From Sporomusa termitida (lineage in GTDB: Bacteria > Bacillota > Negativicutes > Sporomusales > Sporomusaceae), in assembly GCF_007641255.1 (NCBI RefSeq), contig NZ_CP036259.1, forward strand, positions 3,784,501 to 3,848,500: a DNA stretch of 64,000 nt, in the 5' to 3' direction. A program made the translations under genes and the position numbers. The notes under the pieces were generated by a model, which ran no database searches, was not told the origin of the DNA, and saw only the letters and a program-made list of their open reading frames with translations. Each line of letters starts with the position of its first letter. The stretch's first letter is position 1. Shown here piece by piece: positions 44,246 to 53,717 of the stretch.

Positions 44246-45541
44246 TTGCTAAAAGAATTTCATTTAAGGCTTGGTGACAGCCAGGTCAAACTAGCACTGC
44301 CTGAAGAACAAATAATCCATGTTGTCGAAGGTAAACCCGCGGCAGCAATTACCGATGTACCGGCAGCAGTTAAAGCGGCGCTCCAGCAGCCGATTGACTC
44401 ACCGCCCCTGAGCGAGGTGGTACAGGCCGGCGATACTGTGGCTATCATTGCCAGCGATATCACCCGTCAATGGATTAAATATGATCAATTCCTGCCAACC
44501 CTGTTAAATGAACTGAATGCCGCCGGCATACCTGACAGCAATATTACACTGATCGTCAGCCTGGGCGCTCACCGTCACCACACTGAGCAGGAAAACATTC
44601 TTGTATACGGCCAGGAAGTAACCGGCCGCGTCCGGATTGAACAGAGCTATGCGCCGGCCGGCGAGGACTTCATTCATGTCGGCACTACCACCCGCGGTGT
44701 GGAAACATATATCAATAAACATGTCGTTAATGCCGACAAGGTCATCCTGACAGGCGGCATTGTCTATCACCTCATGGCCGGATTTGGCGGCGGCCGCAAG
44801 GCCATTATGCCTGGTGTCGCCGGCTATGCCAGCATTCAGGGCAACCACAGCTTCTGCCTGCATGAGGTTGTCGGCCAGGGCATCAGTCCCAGTTGCATCT
44901 CCGGCAAACTGGAAGGCAATCATATGAATGAAGATATGATCGAAATGGCGGCCATGGTCAAACCGGCCTTCCTGCTCAACGCTGTTTTCACACCGGAAGG
45001 CAAGTTTGCCCGCATTGTGGCCGGTCACTGGCACAATGCCTGGCGTGAGGGCTGCAAAACGGTGGAAGAGATCTTCGGTGTACCCATTCGTGCCAAAGCC
45101 GATTTGGTCATTGCATCGGCCGGCGGGTTCCCCAAAGATATCAACCTGTACCAGGGATCGAAAACTACCGATAACGCCTATATGGCCGTTAAAGAAGACG
45201 GTGTCATCATCGTCCTGCTGGAATGCCGTGACATTATGGAACCGCCTGATTTCAGCGGCTGGTTTGACTATGAATCATTGTACGACCGGGAAACAGCGCT
45301 GCGCAAAGCCTTTACTGTTCCTGGCTTTGTCGCCCTTAAAACCGGCCTGATGGCCCGCAAAGTCCCGTTCATTATTGTCACCCTGCCGGAAAACAAGGCC
45401 TTTATTGAAAAGGCCGGCCTGATTGCCGCAACCACAATCGAAGAGGCAATGGCGATTGCTGAACAAAAGCTGGGTCGCAAAGAATATACCATCACCGTAA
45501 TGCCCCATGCGGCCAATACGGTGCCGCTGCTGCAGGGATAA
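44246..45541 (+). CDS. larA: LarA-family nickel-pincer racemase
   Basis: A 431-residue LarA-like protein. Residues aligned with the L. plantarum enzyme are kept: His109 (GAHRHHT), His175 (IVYH), Lys185 (GGGRKAIMPG, the NPN cofactor lysine) and His201 (GNHSF). LarA enzymes epimerise 2-hydroxy acids using a nickel-pincer nucleotide; many relatives act on acids other than lactate. The start is TTG at 44246, about nine bases after GGAGGG. The LarB/LarC/LarE cofactor genes are not nearby. It forms an operon with an ACS transporter, so its substrate is probably a transported 2-hydroxy acid. Confidence 0.9.
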   Translation: MLKEFHLRLGDSQVKLALPEEQIIHVVEGKPAAAITDVPAAVKAALQQPIDSPPLSEVVQAGDTVAIIASDITRQWIKYDQFLPTLLNELNAAGIPDSNITLIVSLGAHRHHTEQENILVYGQEVTGRVRIEQSYAPAGEDFIHVGTTTRGVETYINKHVVNADKVILTGGIVYHLMAGFGGGRKAIMPGVAGYASIQGNHSFCLHEVVGQGISPSCISGKLEGNHMNEDMIEMAAMVKPAFLLNAVFTPEGKFARIVAGHWHNAWREGCKTVEEIFGVPIRAKADLVIASAGGFPKDINLYQGSKTTDNAYMAVKEDGVIIVLLECRDIMEPPDFSGWFDYESLYDRETALRKAFTVPGFVALKTGLMARKVPFIIVTLPENKAFIEKAGLIAATTIEEAMAIAEQKLGRKEYTITVMPHAANTVPLLQG

Positions 45542-45550
45542 TGGCAGCCA

Positions 45551-45591
45551 AAAACAGCCCGGACCTGTACCAATCAGGTCCGGGCTGTTTT
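45551..45591. terminator. Bidirectional terminator after larA
   Basis: AAAACAGCCCGGACCTG/CAGGTCCGGGCTGTTTT, 17-bp stem, seven-base loop, then TTTT. Lies between converging genes. Confidence 0.9.
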
Positions 45592-45607
45592 TTACCCGGC
45601 GGCAGCC

Positions 45608-46759
45608 CTACCCCGCACTGCTCTTAAATATAATCCGGATATCAACAATCTCGGGCTGATTGCCAATCCGGACAGGCGGGCCCCAGGTGCCATAACCGCA
45701 GGAAACAATAACCTGATACGCGCCTTTGCGCAAATACCCCCAATCCAGCTCAAACAGCCGCTCTGTCACCAGGTTATTGGGAAAAAACTGACCATGGTGG
45801 GTGTGACCGGATAGCTGCAGGTCAACCCCCTGCTGCTGTCCCTCTGTCAGATTCTGCGGCTGATGATCCAGCAGAATAACCGGCAAGGACCGGTCAATTC
45901 CCTGCATAACGGCCGGCAAGGTCAGGCGTTTGGCCCCCTCCATCCGGGCCACCGTCGGATCATCCCGCCCTACCACATAAAATTGCTCATTAACCTTTAC
46001 ATACCGGTCACGCAACACCTGCACCCCGGCCTGCTCCAGAGCCTGGACAGCCAGCAGGGCCTGCCCGCCAAGATACTCATGATTGCCCAGGACGGCATAA
46101 ACACCGTACCTGGGAGTCAACCGCTTCAGCAGTGTCGCCATTTTCCGCTCGATAAACAGCTCGGCATCCTCATCTATCGTATCGCCGGCCAAAAAAACAA
46201 TATCCGGGTTCAGGCGGTTGATCTGATCTACCATGGCCGTCAAACGGTCCTTGCCAACAATAAGCCCCAGATGGATATCCGCCACCAGGACCGCCCGCAG
46301 GCCTGTCAAGCCCCCCGCAGATTTCCTGATTGTCACCTCATAACGGCAAATCCGGGGGTTGCGGCCATTCCAGACCCCGTAAGCAAGCAGACAGCCAACC
46401 GTTACTGTTACGGCAGCGCCTAACCAGGCTGGCGGCAGCCCCGGCGCTGCCGGCCACAACAAGCCGCCGGCCAGGCGTATGCTGTCAACCAGCGCCCAGC
46501 TTACCACCAGATAATACAGGGCAGCCAGCCAGTAATTGCCGGCAACAGCAACCAGGCCGTTAAGCCAACGGGGAATCCAGCCCCGGCCCAGCGGGGAGAT
46601 TAAAGGCGTAGAGGCCAGCAGCACATAACAGCCCCAGTAATACCCGGCGTAAGCCGCCAGGACCCCGCCCCAGGACTGGTACAAACGTAGGCCGGCGTAA
46701 TAGCAGGCGGCTGCGTAAACTAAGAAAAACAAGCTGACAATAGCAATAAAGGACTTCAT
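45608..46759 (-). CDS. Membrane-linked metallophosphoesterase
   Basis: A 383-residue protein with about five N-terminal helices (1-130) and a calcineurin-type phosphoesterase domain: [32 protein letters not shown] and GHTHHGQ. Same family as the gene at 35203. Probably acts on the outside of the membrane on lipid-linked or cell-envelope phosphates. AGGAGAAAAG precedes the ATG. It converges on larA. Confidence 0.9.
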   Translation of the reverse strand: MKSFIAIVSLFFLVYAAACYYAGLRLYQSWGGVLAAYAGYYWGCYVLLASTPLISPLGRGWIPRWLNGLVAVAGNYWLAALYYLVVSWALVDSIRLAGGLLWPAAPGLPPAWLGAAVTVTVGCLLAYGVWNGRNPRICRYEVTIRKSAGGLTGLRAVLVADIHLGLIVGKDRLTAMVDQINRLNPDIVFLAGDTIDEDAELFIERKMATLLKRLTPRYGVYAVLGNHEYLGGQALLAVQALEQAGVQVLRDRYVKVNEQFYVVGRDDPTVARMEGAKRLTLPAVMQGIDRSLPVILLDHQPQNLTEGQQQGVDLQLSGHTHHGQFFPNNLVTERLFELDWGYLRKGAYQVIVSCGYGTWGPPVRIGNQPEIVDIRIIFKSSAG

Positions 46760-46944
46760 CTTTTCTCCTGTAAAAAATAAAAATAAAGTACATCCATCTA
46801 CATCTTTCGCGCCGGCGCCATATTATCCTGCCGGCCGGCAGTCTGCGGCCGGTCAGCAGAGATCCCACAATTACATTGCACTGCGCTTTGCCGCTCACAA
46901 AAACAACTTTTCCCGGCGAGGCAGGATTTTCGCTACTTTTGCAG

Positions 46945-46953
46945 TAATTATTA
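46945..46953 (+). promoter_or_regulatory. Weak PerR-box-like site before rubrerythrin
   Basis: TAATTATTA matches the core of the PerR box (TTATAATNATTATAA) but only 9 of 14 flanking positions agree. Listed as low confidence because rubrerythrin genes are often peroxide controlled. Confidence 0.25.
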
Positions 46954-47036
46954 GATTACAAATAACTGCCGGAGAAAAATATTCCGGTTTATTTGTTGAC
47001 CCCCTGCAAAAATTTAATGTAAGTGAGGAGATTGTC

Positions 47037-47621
47037 ATGAAATCATTACAAGGTACAAAAACTGCTGAAAACCTGATGAAAGCATTTGCCGGCGAATCAC
47101 AGGCCAGAACCCGCTACACCTACTATGCCGCCACCGCCAAAAAAGAAGGTTATGTTCAGATTTCCAACCTATTCACGGAAACAGCCGACAATGAGAAGGA
47201 ACACGCTAAGCGTTTCTATAAGTTTCTTATCGAAAGCTTAAACGGTGAGATGGTTAACATTCATGCCGATTATCCTGTTGCCTGGGGTGACACGAAGGAA
47301 AACCTGCTGGCGGCGGCCAACGGGGAAAACGAGGAATGGTCAGAATTGTATCCTCATTTTGCCGCTGTTGCCGACCAGGAAGGCTTTCCGGCGATCGCTG
47401 TCGTATTCAGGAAAATAGCCGAAGTGGAAAAACACCACGAAGCCAGATACAGAAAGCTATACAATAATCTGATCAACGAAACGGTGCTCAAAAAAGACTG
47501 TGCCGTGGAATGGAAATGTAACAACTGTGGCTATATCCATACAGGCGACCATGCCCCCGAACTCTGTCCTGCCTGTATTCATCCCAAAGGCTTCTTTGAA
47601 GTATTTGTGGAAGCATATTAA
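47037..47621 (+). CDS. rbr: Rubrerythrin
   Basis: A 194-residue peroxide reductase. The diiron domain has Glu in [20 protein letters not shown] and [10 protein letters not shown]; the C-terminal rubredoxin domain has CNNCGY and CPAC cysteines. It reduces hydrogen peroxide in the cytoplasm of anaerobes using a rubredoxin or flavoprotein donor. GAGGAG lies six bases before the ATG. It is a single-gene unit with a strong bidirectional terminator. Confidence 0.97.
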   Translation: MKSLQGTKTAENLMKAFAGESQARTRYTYYAATAKKEGYVQISNLFTETADNEKEHAKRFYKFLIESLNGEMVNIHADYPVAWGDTKENLLAAANGENEEWSELYPHFAAVADQEGFPAIAVVFRKIAEVEKHHEARYRKLYNNLINETVLKKDCAVEWKCNNCGYIHTGDHAPELCPACIHPKGFFEVFVEAY

Positions 47622-47721
47622 GCGTGTTTCTATAAAGAAAGGAAACACGGCTTACACGCTGGCGAAAGCAGAAGCCGCTGCTGCCTTTATCCGAGAAAGC
47701 TACCCTTTTTATCGGGAAACA

Positions 47722-47754
47722 AAGCCGGAACCCTTTCTATCAGGGTTCCGGCTT
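47722..47754. terminator. Bidirectional terminator after rubrerythrin
   Basis: AAGCCGGAACCCT/AGGGTTCCGGCTT stem with a seven-base loop, then T-rich. Between converging genes. Confidence 0.88.
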
Positions 47755-47800
47755 CTTTATTATATCCGGTTTTCAACCTTACTATTATATTTTACTTTAC

Positions 47801-48166
47801 CTAAAATCGCTCAGGCAGAACCTCCAGCCAATACCCGTCCGGATCGGCAATAAAGTAAATGCCCATTTCCTTGTTTTCATAACAAATACAGCCCATCTGC
47901 TTATGGAGCTGATAAGCCCGGGCAAAGTCGCTGGTGGTAAAGGCCAGATGAAACTCGTTTTCGCCGAGGTTATACGCAGTCTGCCGCTCCTTCAGCCAGG
48001 TCAGCTCCAATTTATGCGGTGTCTGCCCATCGCCCAGATAGACAATGATAAAACCTGGTCTTTCAATACGCCGGGTTTCTTCTAATTCCAGCGCCTCTTT
48101 ATAAAAGGCCAGGCTTTTTTCCAGGTTCAGCACATTAATATTGTTGTGCGCAAATCTAAAATTCAT
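47801..48166 (-). CDS. VOC-family (glyoxalase I-like) protein
   Basis: A 121-residue VOC-fold protein: FRFAHNNINVLNLEKSLAFYKEAL start, KLELTWLKERQ, and FIADPDGYWLEVL at the end, with the usual His/Glu metal residues. It most resembles lactoylglutathione lyase-type proteins but the substrate is uncertain. The ATG at 48166 is chosen because GGGAGG precedes it; the upstream ATG gives a longer start without homology. It is 22 bases downstream of the MBL hydrolase gene and probably in its operon. Confidence 0.88.
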   Translation of the reverse strand: MNFRFAHNNINVLNLEKSLAFYKEALELEETRRIERPGFIIVYLGDGQTPHKLELTWLKERQTAYNLGENEFHLAFTTSDFARAYQLHKQMGCICYENKEMGIYFIADPDGYWLEVLPERF

Positions 48167-48188
48167 TACGATTCCTCCCACTTATATC

Positions 48189-48923
48189 TTATCCCTGCCG
48201 GTTCCGGGTCCCGCTCAGCCACAACTGGTTAATAAAATCCTGAATATCATCACGTAAAACAACACCATGGCCTGTACAAAAAAAATCAGGCTGGTAAGCA
48301 CGTAGCCTGCCTAAGCCGGTGATAAAGGACGCAAACTCCGTACCGCCGGCAGCTGCCTGGCCGGCAACATACTGGCAGGACCCCCGCCGGATATAGTCAC
48401 TGGCGGAAACAAGTTCGCCGGCCGGCAGGGCTTCGCCAAAATAGCAGAAAAAATCACCAACAAACAGGGCCTTCGTGATGTGATCATAGATGGCAACCGA
48501 GCCGGGAGAGTGAGTATTGACGAAAATTATCGCAAAATCACTGAGACCAGCGGCTGTAAGACGGAAGCCATCAGCCAGCGGCGCATAAGCAGCAAACTGG
48601 GACGCCAGCGGCGCCGGCAGGAACGGCAAATCGTCCGCATGCACAAATTTCCGGGCCTGGCCAAAACATTCAGCCCCCTCAACATGATCATGATGCCCAT
48701 GAGTCAGTAAAATATGAGTAACCTGCGCCGGCGTCACACCAATTTCAGCAAGCGCGGCGATGATGGCCGGCTGATATTGCTTCAGACCGGCATCGATCAG
48801 GATCGTCTGGCCGTTCCGCTGCAATACATATAAGTTTGTATAAGAGGGAACATCCCAGGTATAGGTATCTTCAACGGCGATTACATAGGCGCCGTCAGCC
48901 ATCCGGGACAGTAAATAATTCAT
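48189..48923 (-). CDS. MBL-fold metallohydrolase
   Basis: A 244-residue metallo-beta-lactamase-fold protein: THGHHDHVEG metal motif near residue 75, NTHSPGSVAIYD (glyoxalase II-type) and CTGHGVVL at the end. It may be a glyoxalase II-like or thioester hydrolase. It is followed by a VOC-fold gene after 22 bases, consistent with a glyoxalase-type pair. Confidence 0.88.
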   Translation of the reverse strand: MNYLLSRMADGAYVIAVEDTYTWDVPSYTNLYVLQRNGQTILIDAGLKQYQPAIIAALAEIGVTPAQVTHILLTHGHHDHVEGAECFGQARKFVHADDLPFLPAPLASQFAAYAPLADGFRLTAAGLSDFAIIFVNTHSPGSVAIYDHITKALFVGDFFCYFGEALPAGELVSASDYIRRGSCQYVAGQAAAGGTEFASFITGLGRLRAYQPDFFCTGHGVVLRDDIQDFINQLWLSGTRNRQG

Positions 48924-49010
48924 GCTTTCACCGCCATATTGTTGATAAAATGTGGTTAATTTATATTACCACATTTTACAAGCCGGGGCAATAAACGGCC
49001 CGCTCCGGGC

Positions 49011-49757
49011 TTATTGCCCAACCGGAAACCGTATTTTAAAAATACTGCCTGCCCCTGGTGCGGACAGCACAGTGATCCGCCCCTGGTGTCTCTCCAGGAT
49101 GCTAAGGCTGACGGCCAGCCCCAAACCGGTATTGGTCGCTTTGGTGGTAAAAAACGGGGCAAAAATCTTGCTTTTCTGTTCCCGCGGAATGCCCCGGCCT
49201 TCATCCTGGACATACAATATCACCTCCTGTTGCTCATGAGCGGTACCCAGCGTTAATCTGCCGCCTGCCCCCATTGCCTCAATGCCGTTGCCGGCCAGAT
49301 GCATAATCAGCTGTTCAATCTCAGCGGTATCCAGATTCACCAGCGGCAGTCGCTCAGCTAACACCAGCTCGGCGGCAATACCGTTGGGGGCAGCAGCCTG
49401 CTGAATGGCCGGATATACCTTTTTTACAATGTCATTCAGGTTTTGCGGGCTTTTTTTACTCGTTTTATTATGAGCCAATAATATAATATCGCTTATAAAA
49501 TCCTCAATTTTGCCTAATTCCTGCAGGATGATTGCTAACGATTCACCGCTGCAACAGACTGCCCTTTTGTCCTGTAACTGCAAATAACCTTTGATCACAG
49601 TCAGGGGATTTCTAATCCCATGCGCTACCCCCACAGCCATGAGCCCAATCAAATCCCGGCGGGAAATCCTGGCTGCCTCCCTGTCATTTGCCCGCGGATA
49701 GATATTAATCACCGCCAACGCCCCCTCTCCATGTAACTCATCTCTTTTCAGTGTCAT
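49011..49757 (-). CDS. Soluble histidine kinase without a sensor domain
   Basis: A 248-residue kinase: phospho-acceptor His46 in VGVAHGIRNPLTVIKGYLQL (KinA-type H-box, His followed by Gly instead of Glu), N box, QDEGRGI (G1), FFTTKATNTGLGLAVSLSILE (G2). Only about 30 residues precede the H-box, so it lacks a separate sensor and probably joins other proteins. Such short kinases are common in sporulation and biofilm relays of Firmicutes. It is divergent from an XRE regulator, and the palindrome at 49751 overlaps its start codon. Confidence 0.88.
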   Translation of the reverse strand: MTLKRDELHGEGALAVINIYPRANDREAARISRRDLIGLMAVGVAHGIRNPLTVIKGYLQLQDKRAVCCSGESLAIILQELGKIEDFISDIILLAHNKTSKKSPQNLNDIVKKVYPAIQQAAAPNGIAAELVLAERLPLVNLDTAEIEQLIMHLAGNGIEAMGAGGRLTLGTAHEQQEVILYVQDEGRGIPREQKSKIFAPFFTTKATNTGLGLAVSLSILERHQGRITVLSAPGAGSIFKIRFPVGQ

Positions 49758-49765
49758 TAAGACAC
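49751..49765. promoter_or_regulatory. Operator-like palindrome 1
   Basis: GTGTC-ATTAA-GACAC, containing TGTC-N5-GACA. It overlaps the ATG of the histidine kinase gene. Same core as the second site at 49804. Confidence 0.6.
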
Positions 49766-49803
49766 TTAAATTCGGCAGTAATTGTAAAATTCCTCTCCGT
49801 CAA

Positions 49804-49816
49804 TGTCTTATGGACA
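49804..49816. promoter_or_regulatory. Operator-like palindrome 2
   Basis: TGTC-TTATG-GACA, same TGTC-N5-GACA core. It lies 57 bases before the XRE gene; a further half site (GGGACATAAG) is at about 49830. It is a likely binding site for the XRE regulator, which would control its own gene and the kinase. Confidence 0.6.
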
Positions 49817-49872
49817 CATTAATTGAACCTGGGACATAAGCGCGTTATGGTAATAGTGAGGAGTGTGGGCTT

Positions 49873-50265
49873 ATGAAAACCCTGGGTACAAGAATCAAGC
49901 AATTGAGAAAGCATCTAACGCAAGAAGAGCTAGCCGCCATACTTAAAGTAGACCGTTCAACCTTAGCCTCCTGGGAAGTAGACCGCCGGGAACCGGATAT
50001 TGCCACCCTAAGCCGCATTGCATCCTACTTCCAGGTTAGTATTGACTGGCTTGTCGGCCATAAATCTGCTAAAGCCGACAATGGCGCCAGAATGGTTTTG
50101 GTCCGGGAGACTGCCGGCGACTATCTGCTAACAATTGACAAAGCCTGGGAGAAAGTGATTGCCACTGCCCAGGCCTACGGCGTTGAACCCGATATTGTTC
50201 AACAGCTGGTGGAGATAAACGCTAAAATCGCGTTAACGATGAACCACAGCCAACAGAAAAAGTAA
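49873..50265 (+). CDS. XRE-family transcriptional regulator
   Basis: A 130-residue protein with an N-terminal Cro/CI-type helix-turn-helix (LTQEELAAILKVDRSTLASWEVDRREPDIATLSRIASYFQVSIDWLVG) and a C-terminal 65-residue helical part with no known domain. It is divergent from a histidine kinase gene, with TGTC-N5-GACA palindromes between, so autoregulation is likely. GTGAGG before the ATG. Confidence 0.9.
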   Translation: MKTLGTRIKQLRKHLTQEELAAILKVDRSTLASWEVDRREPDIATLSRIASYFQVSIDWLVGHKSAKADNGARMVLVRETAGDYLLTIDKAWEKVIATAQAYGVEPDIVQQLVEINAKIALTMNHSQQKK

Positions 50266-50274
50266 TTCGGCACC

Positions 50275-50314
50275 AACGGGATATTCGCCGCCGCTAACGG
50301 CCGGATATCCCGTT
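50275..50314 (+). terminator. Hairpin after the XRE gene
   Basis: AACGGGATAT (50275-50284) pairs with ATATCCCGTT (50305-50314). A second stem CTACCTG/CAGGTAG follows at 50341-50358. Weak T content. Confidence 0.5.
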
Positions 50315-50415
50315 CACTGTTACGCCTGAAGCTGATACCGCTACCTGGCAGCAGGTAGCGCTCTTTCCGGCTGGAATATAGCAATAATCTATTCTTTGTC
50401 AGGAGCTGTTGTCAT

Positions 50416-51627
50416 ATGCTTGCCATCCTAAAAATTCTTGTCACCCTTGCCCTGATTGTCTTCCTGCTGAACCGTAAAGTAAAAATGGGCAACGCAATGC
50501 TGGCCGGGACCACTGTCTTATGGCTCCTCTCCGGCGGTAACCTGCTGCATGCCCAGACGGCAGTAATAAATACCGTGCAGAGTCACAGCACCTGGGAGAT
50601 CGTGCTCGCCTTGTATTTCGTCATGTGCCTTGAATATCAGCTGCGTACCGGCGGCATTATCGACGGCTTAATGACCACCGCCCGCCGGGCCTTGCGCAGT
50701 GAGCGTATCCTGCTGGCATTAATGCCTGCTTTTCTCGGCTTTTTACCCTCCCTGGGCGGGGCAATTTTCTCGGCGCCCTTAGTGGAAAGCGCCAGCAAGC
50801 CCTATCAGCTGACCCCGGAGACGAAAACAGCAATTAACTATTGGTTCCGCCATATCTGGGAATATACCAACCCGATTTTTACCGGTATGCTGCTTGCCAG
50901 CCAGCTTTCCAATATTCCGCTCAGTGCCCTGATCGCCAATATGGCCTGGCTGACAGTCCTGGCGACCGTGATCGGCTGGCTGTTTTTCCTGACAATGCTG
51001 AAAAAACAGCCGGCACCAGCAGCACCTGTCAATACCAGCCAGGCTGCAGACCGCGGGTATTATTATGTTACACTGGCAGCAGGCCCTATCATTGTGAACT
51101 TTATGCTGGTCGTTTTCCTCAAACTGGCCGCTGCCGTTTCTATGGCCCTTGTCGTTGCCGCTATGGTCCTGCTGTTACGGCAGAACCTGACCGGTATCCG
51201 GGCTATGCTGGCTCATGCCCTGGACCGCAAACTGCTGTGGGGCATTGTGGCGATTCTTTTCTTTCAAAACATCCTGCGGCAAACCGGCGCCATTGAGGAT
51301 ATTGCCGTACTGCTCAACAACCTGGCAATCTCCAATGCTGTCGTTGTTGGGGCAATTGCTTTTATTGCCGGGATTTTAACAGGTACCTCCCAGGGCTTTG
51401 TTGCTATAACCTTTCCTTTCATCGCGGTTTTGTCACCCGGTGATATCACGCTGGCGATGGTCTGTTTTGCCCTGGGTACGGCCGGACAGATGCTGTCCCC
51501 GGCCCACCTCTGCCTATTGGTGACACTGGATTATTTTAAAGCCGATTTCCTGAAAACGCTGCGCCCGGTGGCCTGTTTAGAACTCATTATGATTATTGCG
51601 GTCTGTGTTGTCACAACCTTCCACTAG
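50416..51627 (+). CDS. DUF401-family integral membrane protein
   Basis: A 403-residue membrane protein with about ten helices. Blocks such as LLALMPAFLGFLPSLGGAIFSAPLVE, GNWYRHIWEYTNPIFTG-like (INYWFRHIWEYTNPIFTGM) and GILTGTSQGFVAITFPFI are typical of the DUF401 family, of unknown transport role. The last 17 bases overlap the end of the converging persulfide dioxygenase gene. Confidence 0.88.
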   Translation: MLAILKILVTLALIVFLLNRKVKMGNAMLAGTTVLWLLSGGNLLHAQTAVINTVQSHSTWEIVLALYFVMCLEYQLRTGGIIDGLMTTARRALRSERILLALMPAFLGFLPSLGGAIFSAPLVESASKPYQLTPETKTAINYWFRHIWEYTNPIFTGMLLASQLSNIPLSALIANMAWLTVLATVIGWLFFLTMLKKQPAPAAPVNTSQAADRGYYYVTLAAGPIIVNFMLVVFLKLAAAVSMALVVAAMVLLLRQNLTGIRAMLAHALDRKLLWGIVAILFFQNILRQTGAIEDIAVLLNNLAISNAVVVGAIAFIAGILTGTSQGFVAITFPFIAVLSPGDITLAMVCFALGTAGQMLSPAHLCLLVTLDYFKADFLKTLRPVACLELIMIIAVCVVTTFH

Positions 51628-52696
51628 CTGTTTGTTGTTTCCAGGCCAGCATCCCGCCCTTAAGAACATAGACCCTGTCAAAACCGGCCTTGGTTAAGAT
51701 TTGAGCACCGGTAGTCGCCCTGGCGTCAGACCGGCATACAACCACAATCTTTTTAAATTTATGTGCTTGCAGCCCGGCCAGACTGCCTGCCAGCCGGCCG
51801 ATCGGGATATGGAGTATCCCGGCCAGCTGCCCAAGCGGGCCGGTCAGTTCCTCCTTTTCCCGCACATCAATCAGCACTACATCGGTTGTATCGGTCTGCA
51901 GCCAGCGGCTTACTTCCTGCGCTTCGATATACCGGACTTTAATCTCATTTACACCGGCAGCCATAGTACCCCTGAGCGCACAGGCCGGCGTATCAACAGG
52001 AATCCAGGCCGCCTGCGGATCTTGGGCACAGGCGTAATTAGCCGTAAGCACATCACGCATCCAATCGGCAGGGTCCGGCTGCAGGTCGTCCAGATATTTA
52101 ATAAATTCTTCTTTGCTGCGTTGCTGCAGATGGGGATTGCTCTGCCGCTGCCTGCCAAGGGTTGACGGCTGTCTGTTCCTGTATTCATGGGCCGGATAAA
52201 CGACCAGTTCAGCCGGTAAAGCCCGGAGTTTGTTCAGACTCTCCCAGTGGTCGCCCGGGCTGCCGCCCGGCAGATCGTCCCGGCCGGCGCCGGCATCGTC
52301 AAGAAACAGAAAATCTCCGGTCAGCAGCTTGTCCCCAATCAGCAAGCTAATCGAATCAGGGGTATGACCAGGTGTATGCAGAACGGTAATCTCCAGGGTA
52401 TTGCACCTGAGGATATCGCCATCCTGCACGCGGGCACTGACACACTGCGGCGGCGCCGCTGCATGCATCACATATTCGCAGCCGGTTGCATCCCGTAATG
52501 CCGAACCGGCAGAGATATGGTCGGCATGGCTGTGAGTGTCAATAACATGGGTAAGGCTTAATCCTTCCCCTTTTAATAAAGCCAGGTAATCACTAAAATG
52601 GTCAATTACCGGATCGACGATAATAACCCGCGGATCGTTTTTGCTGCCGATAAGGTACGTACGGCAGGCCTGCGGGTTTAACTGCCTGAATATCAT
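51611..52696 (-). CDS. Persulfide dioxygenase-like MBL protein fused to rhodanese
   Basis: A 361-residue two-domain protein. Residues about 1-240 are an ETHE1-type MBL fold with DTHSHADHISAG (HxHxDH metal motif), LHTPGHTPDS and YPAHEY. Residues about 260-361 are a rhodanese domain with the active cysteine in VVVCRSDARATTGAQIL. Such fusions oxidise or hand on sulfane sulfur (persulfides). Its 3' end overlaps the converging DUF401 gene by 17 bases. In an anaerobe the dioxygenase step would need oxygen, so it may be active only on oxygen exposure. Confidence 0.9.
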   Translation of the reverse strand: MIFRQLNPQACRTYLIGSKNDPRVIIVDPVIDHFSDYLALLKGEGLSLTHVIDTHSHADHISAGSALRDATGCEYVMHAAAPPQCVSARVQDGDILRCNTLEITVLHTPGHTPDSISLLIGDKLLTGDFLFLDDAGAGRDDLPGGSPGDHWESLNKLRALPAELVVYPAHEYRNRQPSTLGRQRQSNPHLQQRSKEEFIKYLDDLQPDPADWMRDVLTANYACAQDPQAAWIPVDTPACALRGTMAAGVNEIKVRYIEAQEVSRWLQTDTTDVVLIDVREKEELTGPLGQLAGILHIPIGRLAGSLAGLQAHKFKKIVVVCRSDARATTGAQILTKAGFDRVYVLKGGMLAWKQQTASGRL

Positions 52697-52802
52697 AACT
52701 CACCCTCCTCCTGACCAAAGTTTGATTTGATTATACTATAGCATGGATATTGTTCGTAATAGCTATGATATAATAAAGAAAAATGGACAGGAGGCGGTTA
52801 CC

Positions 52803-53090
52803 GTGGTTGTCATTAAATTAAAAACCGGCGCCCAGCAGGCTTTGCCTGACAAATACAGAACCATCGAGGATTTTTATGAAGATATCAACACCTATGAAGA
52901 AATAATCTTTGCCTATAACGGGCAAAAATATGTTGTTACTTATTACGATCATATATTGTCAGTCATGCAATATAATGCTGCCGCTACAGAACAGCACTAC
53001 CCATCCCCGCAGGCTTTCGCCGAAAACTTTACCCTTGACGGTACCAGCTTCCAGGATCTTGTTACCAAAATTAGTGTACTTGTCCGGTAA
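52803..53090 (+). CDS. Small hypothetical protein
   Basis: A 95-residue protein (VVIKLKTGAQQALPDKYRTIEDFYEDINTYEE) with an alpha/beta look, possibly part of a small Firmicute family of unknown role. The GTG at 52803 is preferred because GGAGG lies eight bases upstream; the ATG frame from 52743 has no site. A strong terminator follows. Confidence 0.72.
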   Translation: MVVIKLKTGAQQALPDKYRTIEDFYEDINTYEEIIFAYNGQKYVVTYYDHILSVMQYNAAATEQHYPSPQAFAENFTLDGTSFQDLVTKISVLVR

Positions 53091-53100
53091 ACAGTGTGGC

Positions 53101-53143
53101 AACAAACAACCGGCCTCCGCTTCGGAGAGGCCGGTTGTTTGTT
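53101..53143. terminator. Bidirectional terminator
   Basis: AACAAACAACCGGCCTC/GAGGCCGGTTGTTTGTT, 17-bp perfect stem with a nine-base loop between converging genes. Confidence 0.9.
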
Positions 53144-53144
53144 G

Positions 53145-53717
53145 CTATCGCTTATTGCTTAACGAATTCGCTTTCCTGGCCGCAGAGTAGATTTTTTCCA
53201 CAACGGCCTTCATCACACAAGGCATAAGGATATAGATGGGAAAACCATAGCTGTGCTGCCAGTTCAGCGGCATATATACCCCCATTGCCTCCAGTACAGG
53301 CTCACAAACAAAAGCAAATACGCCAGCTGTCAGTACGCTGATGCTGATAAATCCCCGCCAGCCTGGAAAATACTGATATTCCAGCATATAGATCACCGGC
53401 AGCGGGCTGGAGTCAATAAACGCAACAAAGGAAGAAAATGGCAGCAGCTTGTAGGGATATGTCCAGAATCCGGTTTCAAAGCCGATGGTATCCAGCCTCA
53501 TAATGATTAAGTGCATGAATAGCCCGAATAACCACAGCTCCGGCAGTTTTCTCCGGTCAGCCGTGTAATAGAAGATGATCCACGGCACAATAAGCAAGGC
53601 TAAAAGAAACCACCATTGCCAGGTAAACAGATTATATGCCAGCCAGTATTCAATCCGGGCCTGGGTTAGAGCCTGGGTTAACTGCGTTAATTGCTCATTT
53701 GTGGGCACACCAGACAT
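53145..53717 (-). CDS. CBO0543-family membrane protein
   Basis: A 190-residue membrane protein with about five helices and family blocks WFLLALLIVPWIIFYYTADRR and FIYILMPC-type endings (GFPIYILMPCVMKAVVEKIY). CBO0543-family members occur in spore-forming Firmicutes and have no proven function. The ATG at 53717 is used because GAGGAGG lies seven bases upstream; the longer frame has no site. Confidence 0.88.
   Translation of the reverse strand: MSGVPTNEQLTQLTQALTQARIEYWLAYNLFTWQWWFLLALLIVPWIIFYYTADRRKLPELWLFGLFMHLIIMRLDTIGFETGFWTYPYKLLPFSSFVAFIDSSPLPVIYMLEYQYFPGWRGFISISVLTAGVFAFVCEPVLEAMGVYMPLNWQHSYGFPIYILMPCVMKAVVEKIYSAARKANSLSNKR

Noticed and set aside
46945-46953. Strong PerR box before rubrerythrin
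   Set aside because: Only the core matches; flanks agree poorly, so it is kept only as a low-confidence feature.
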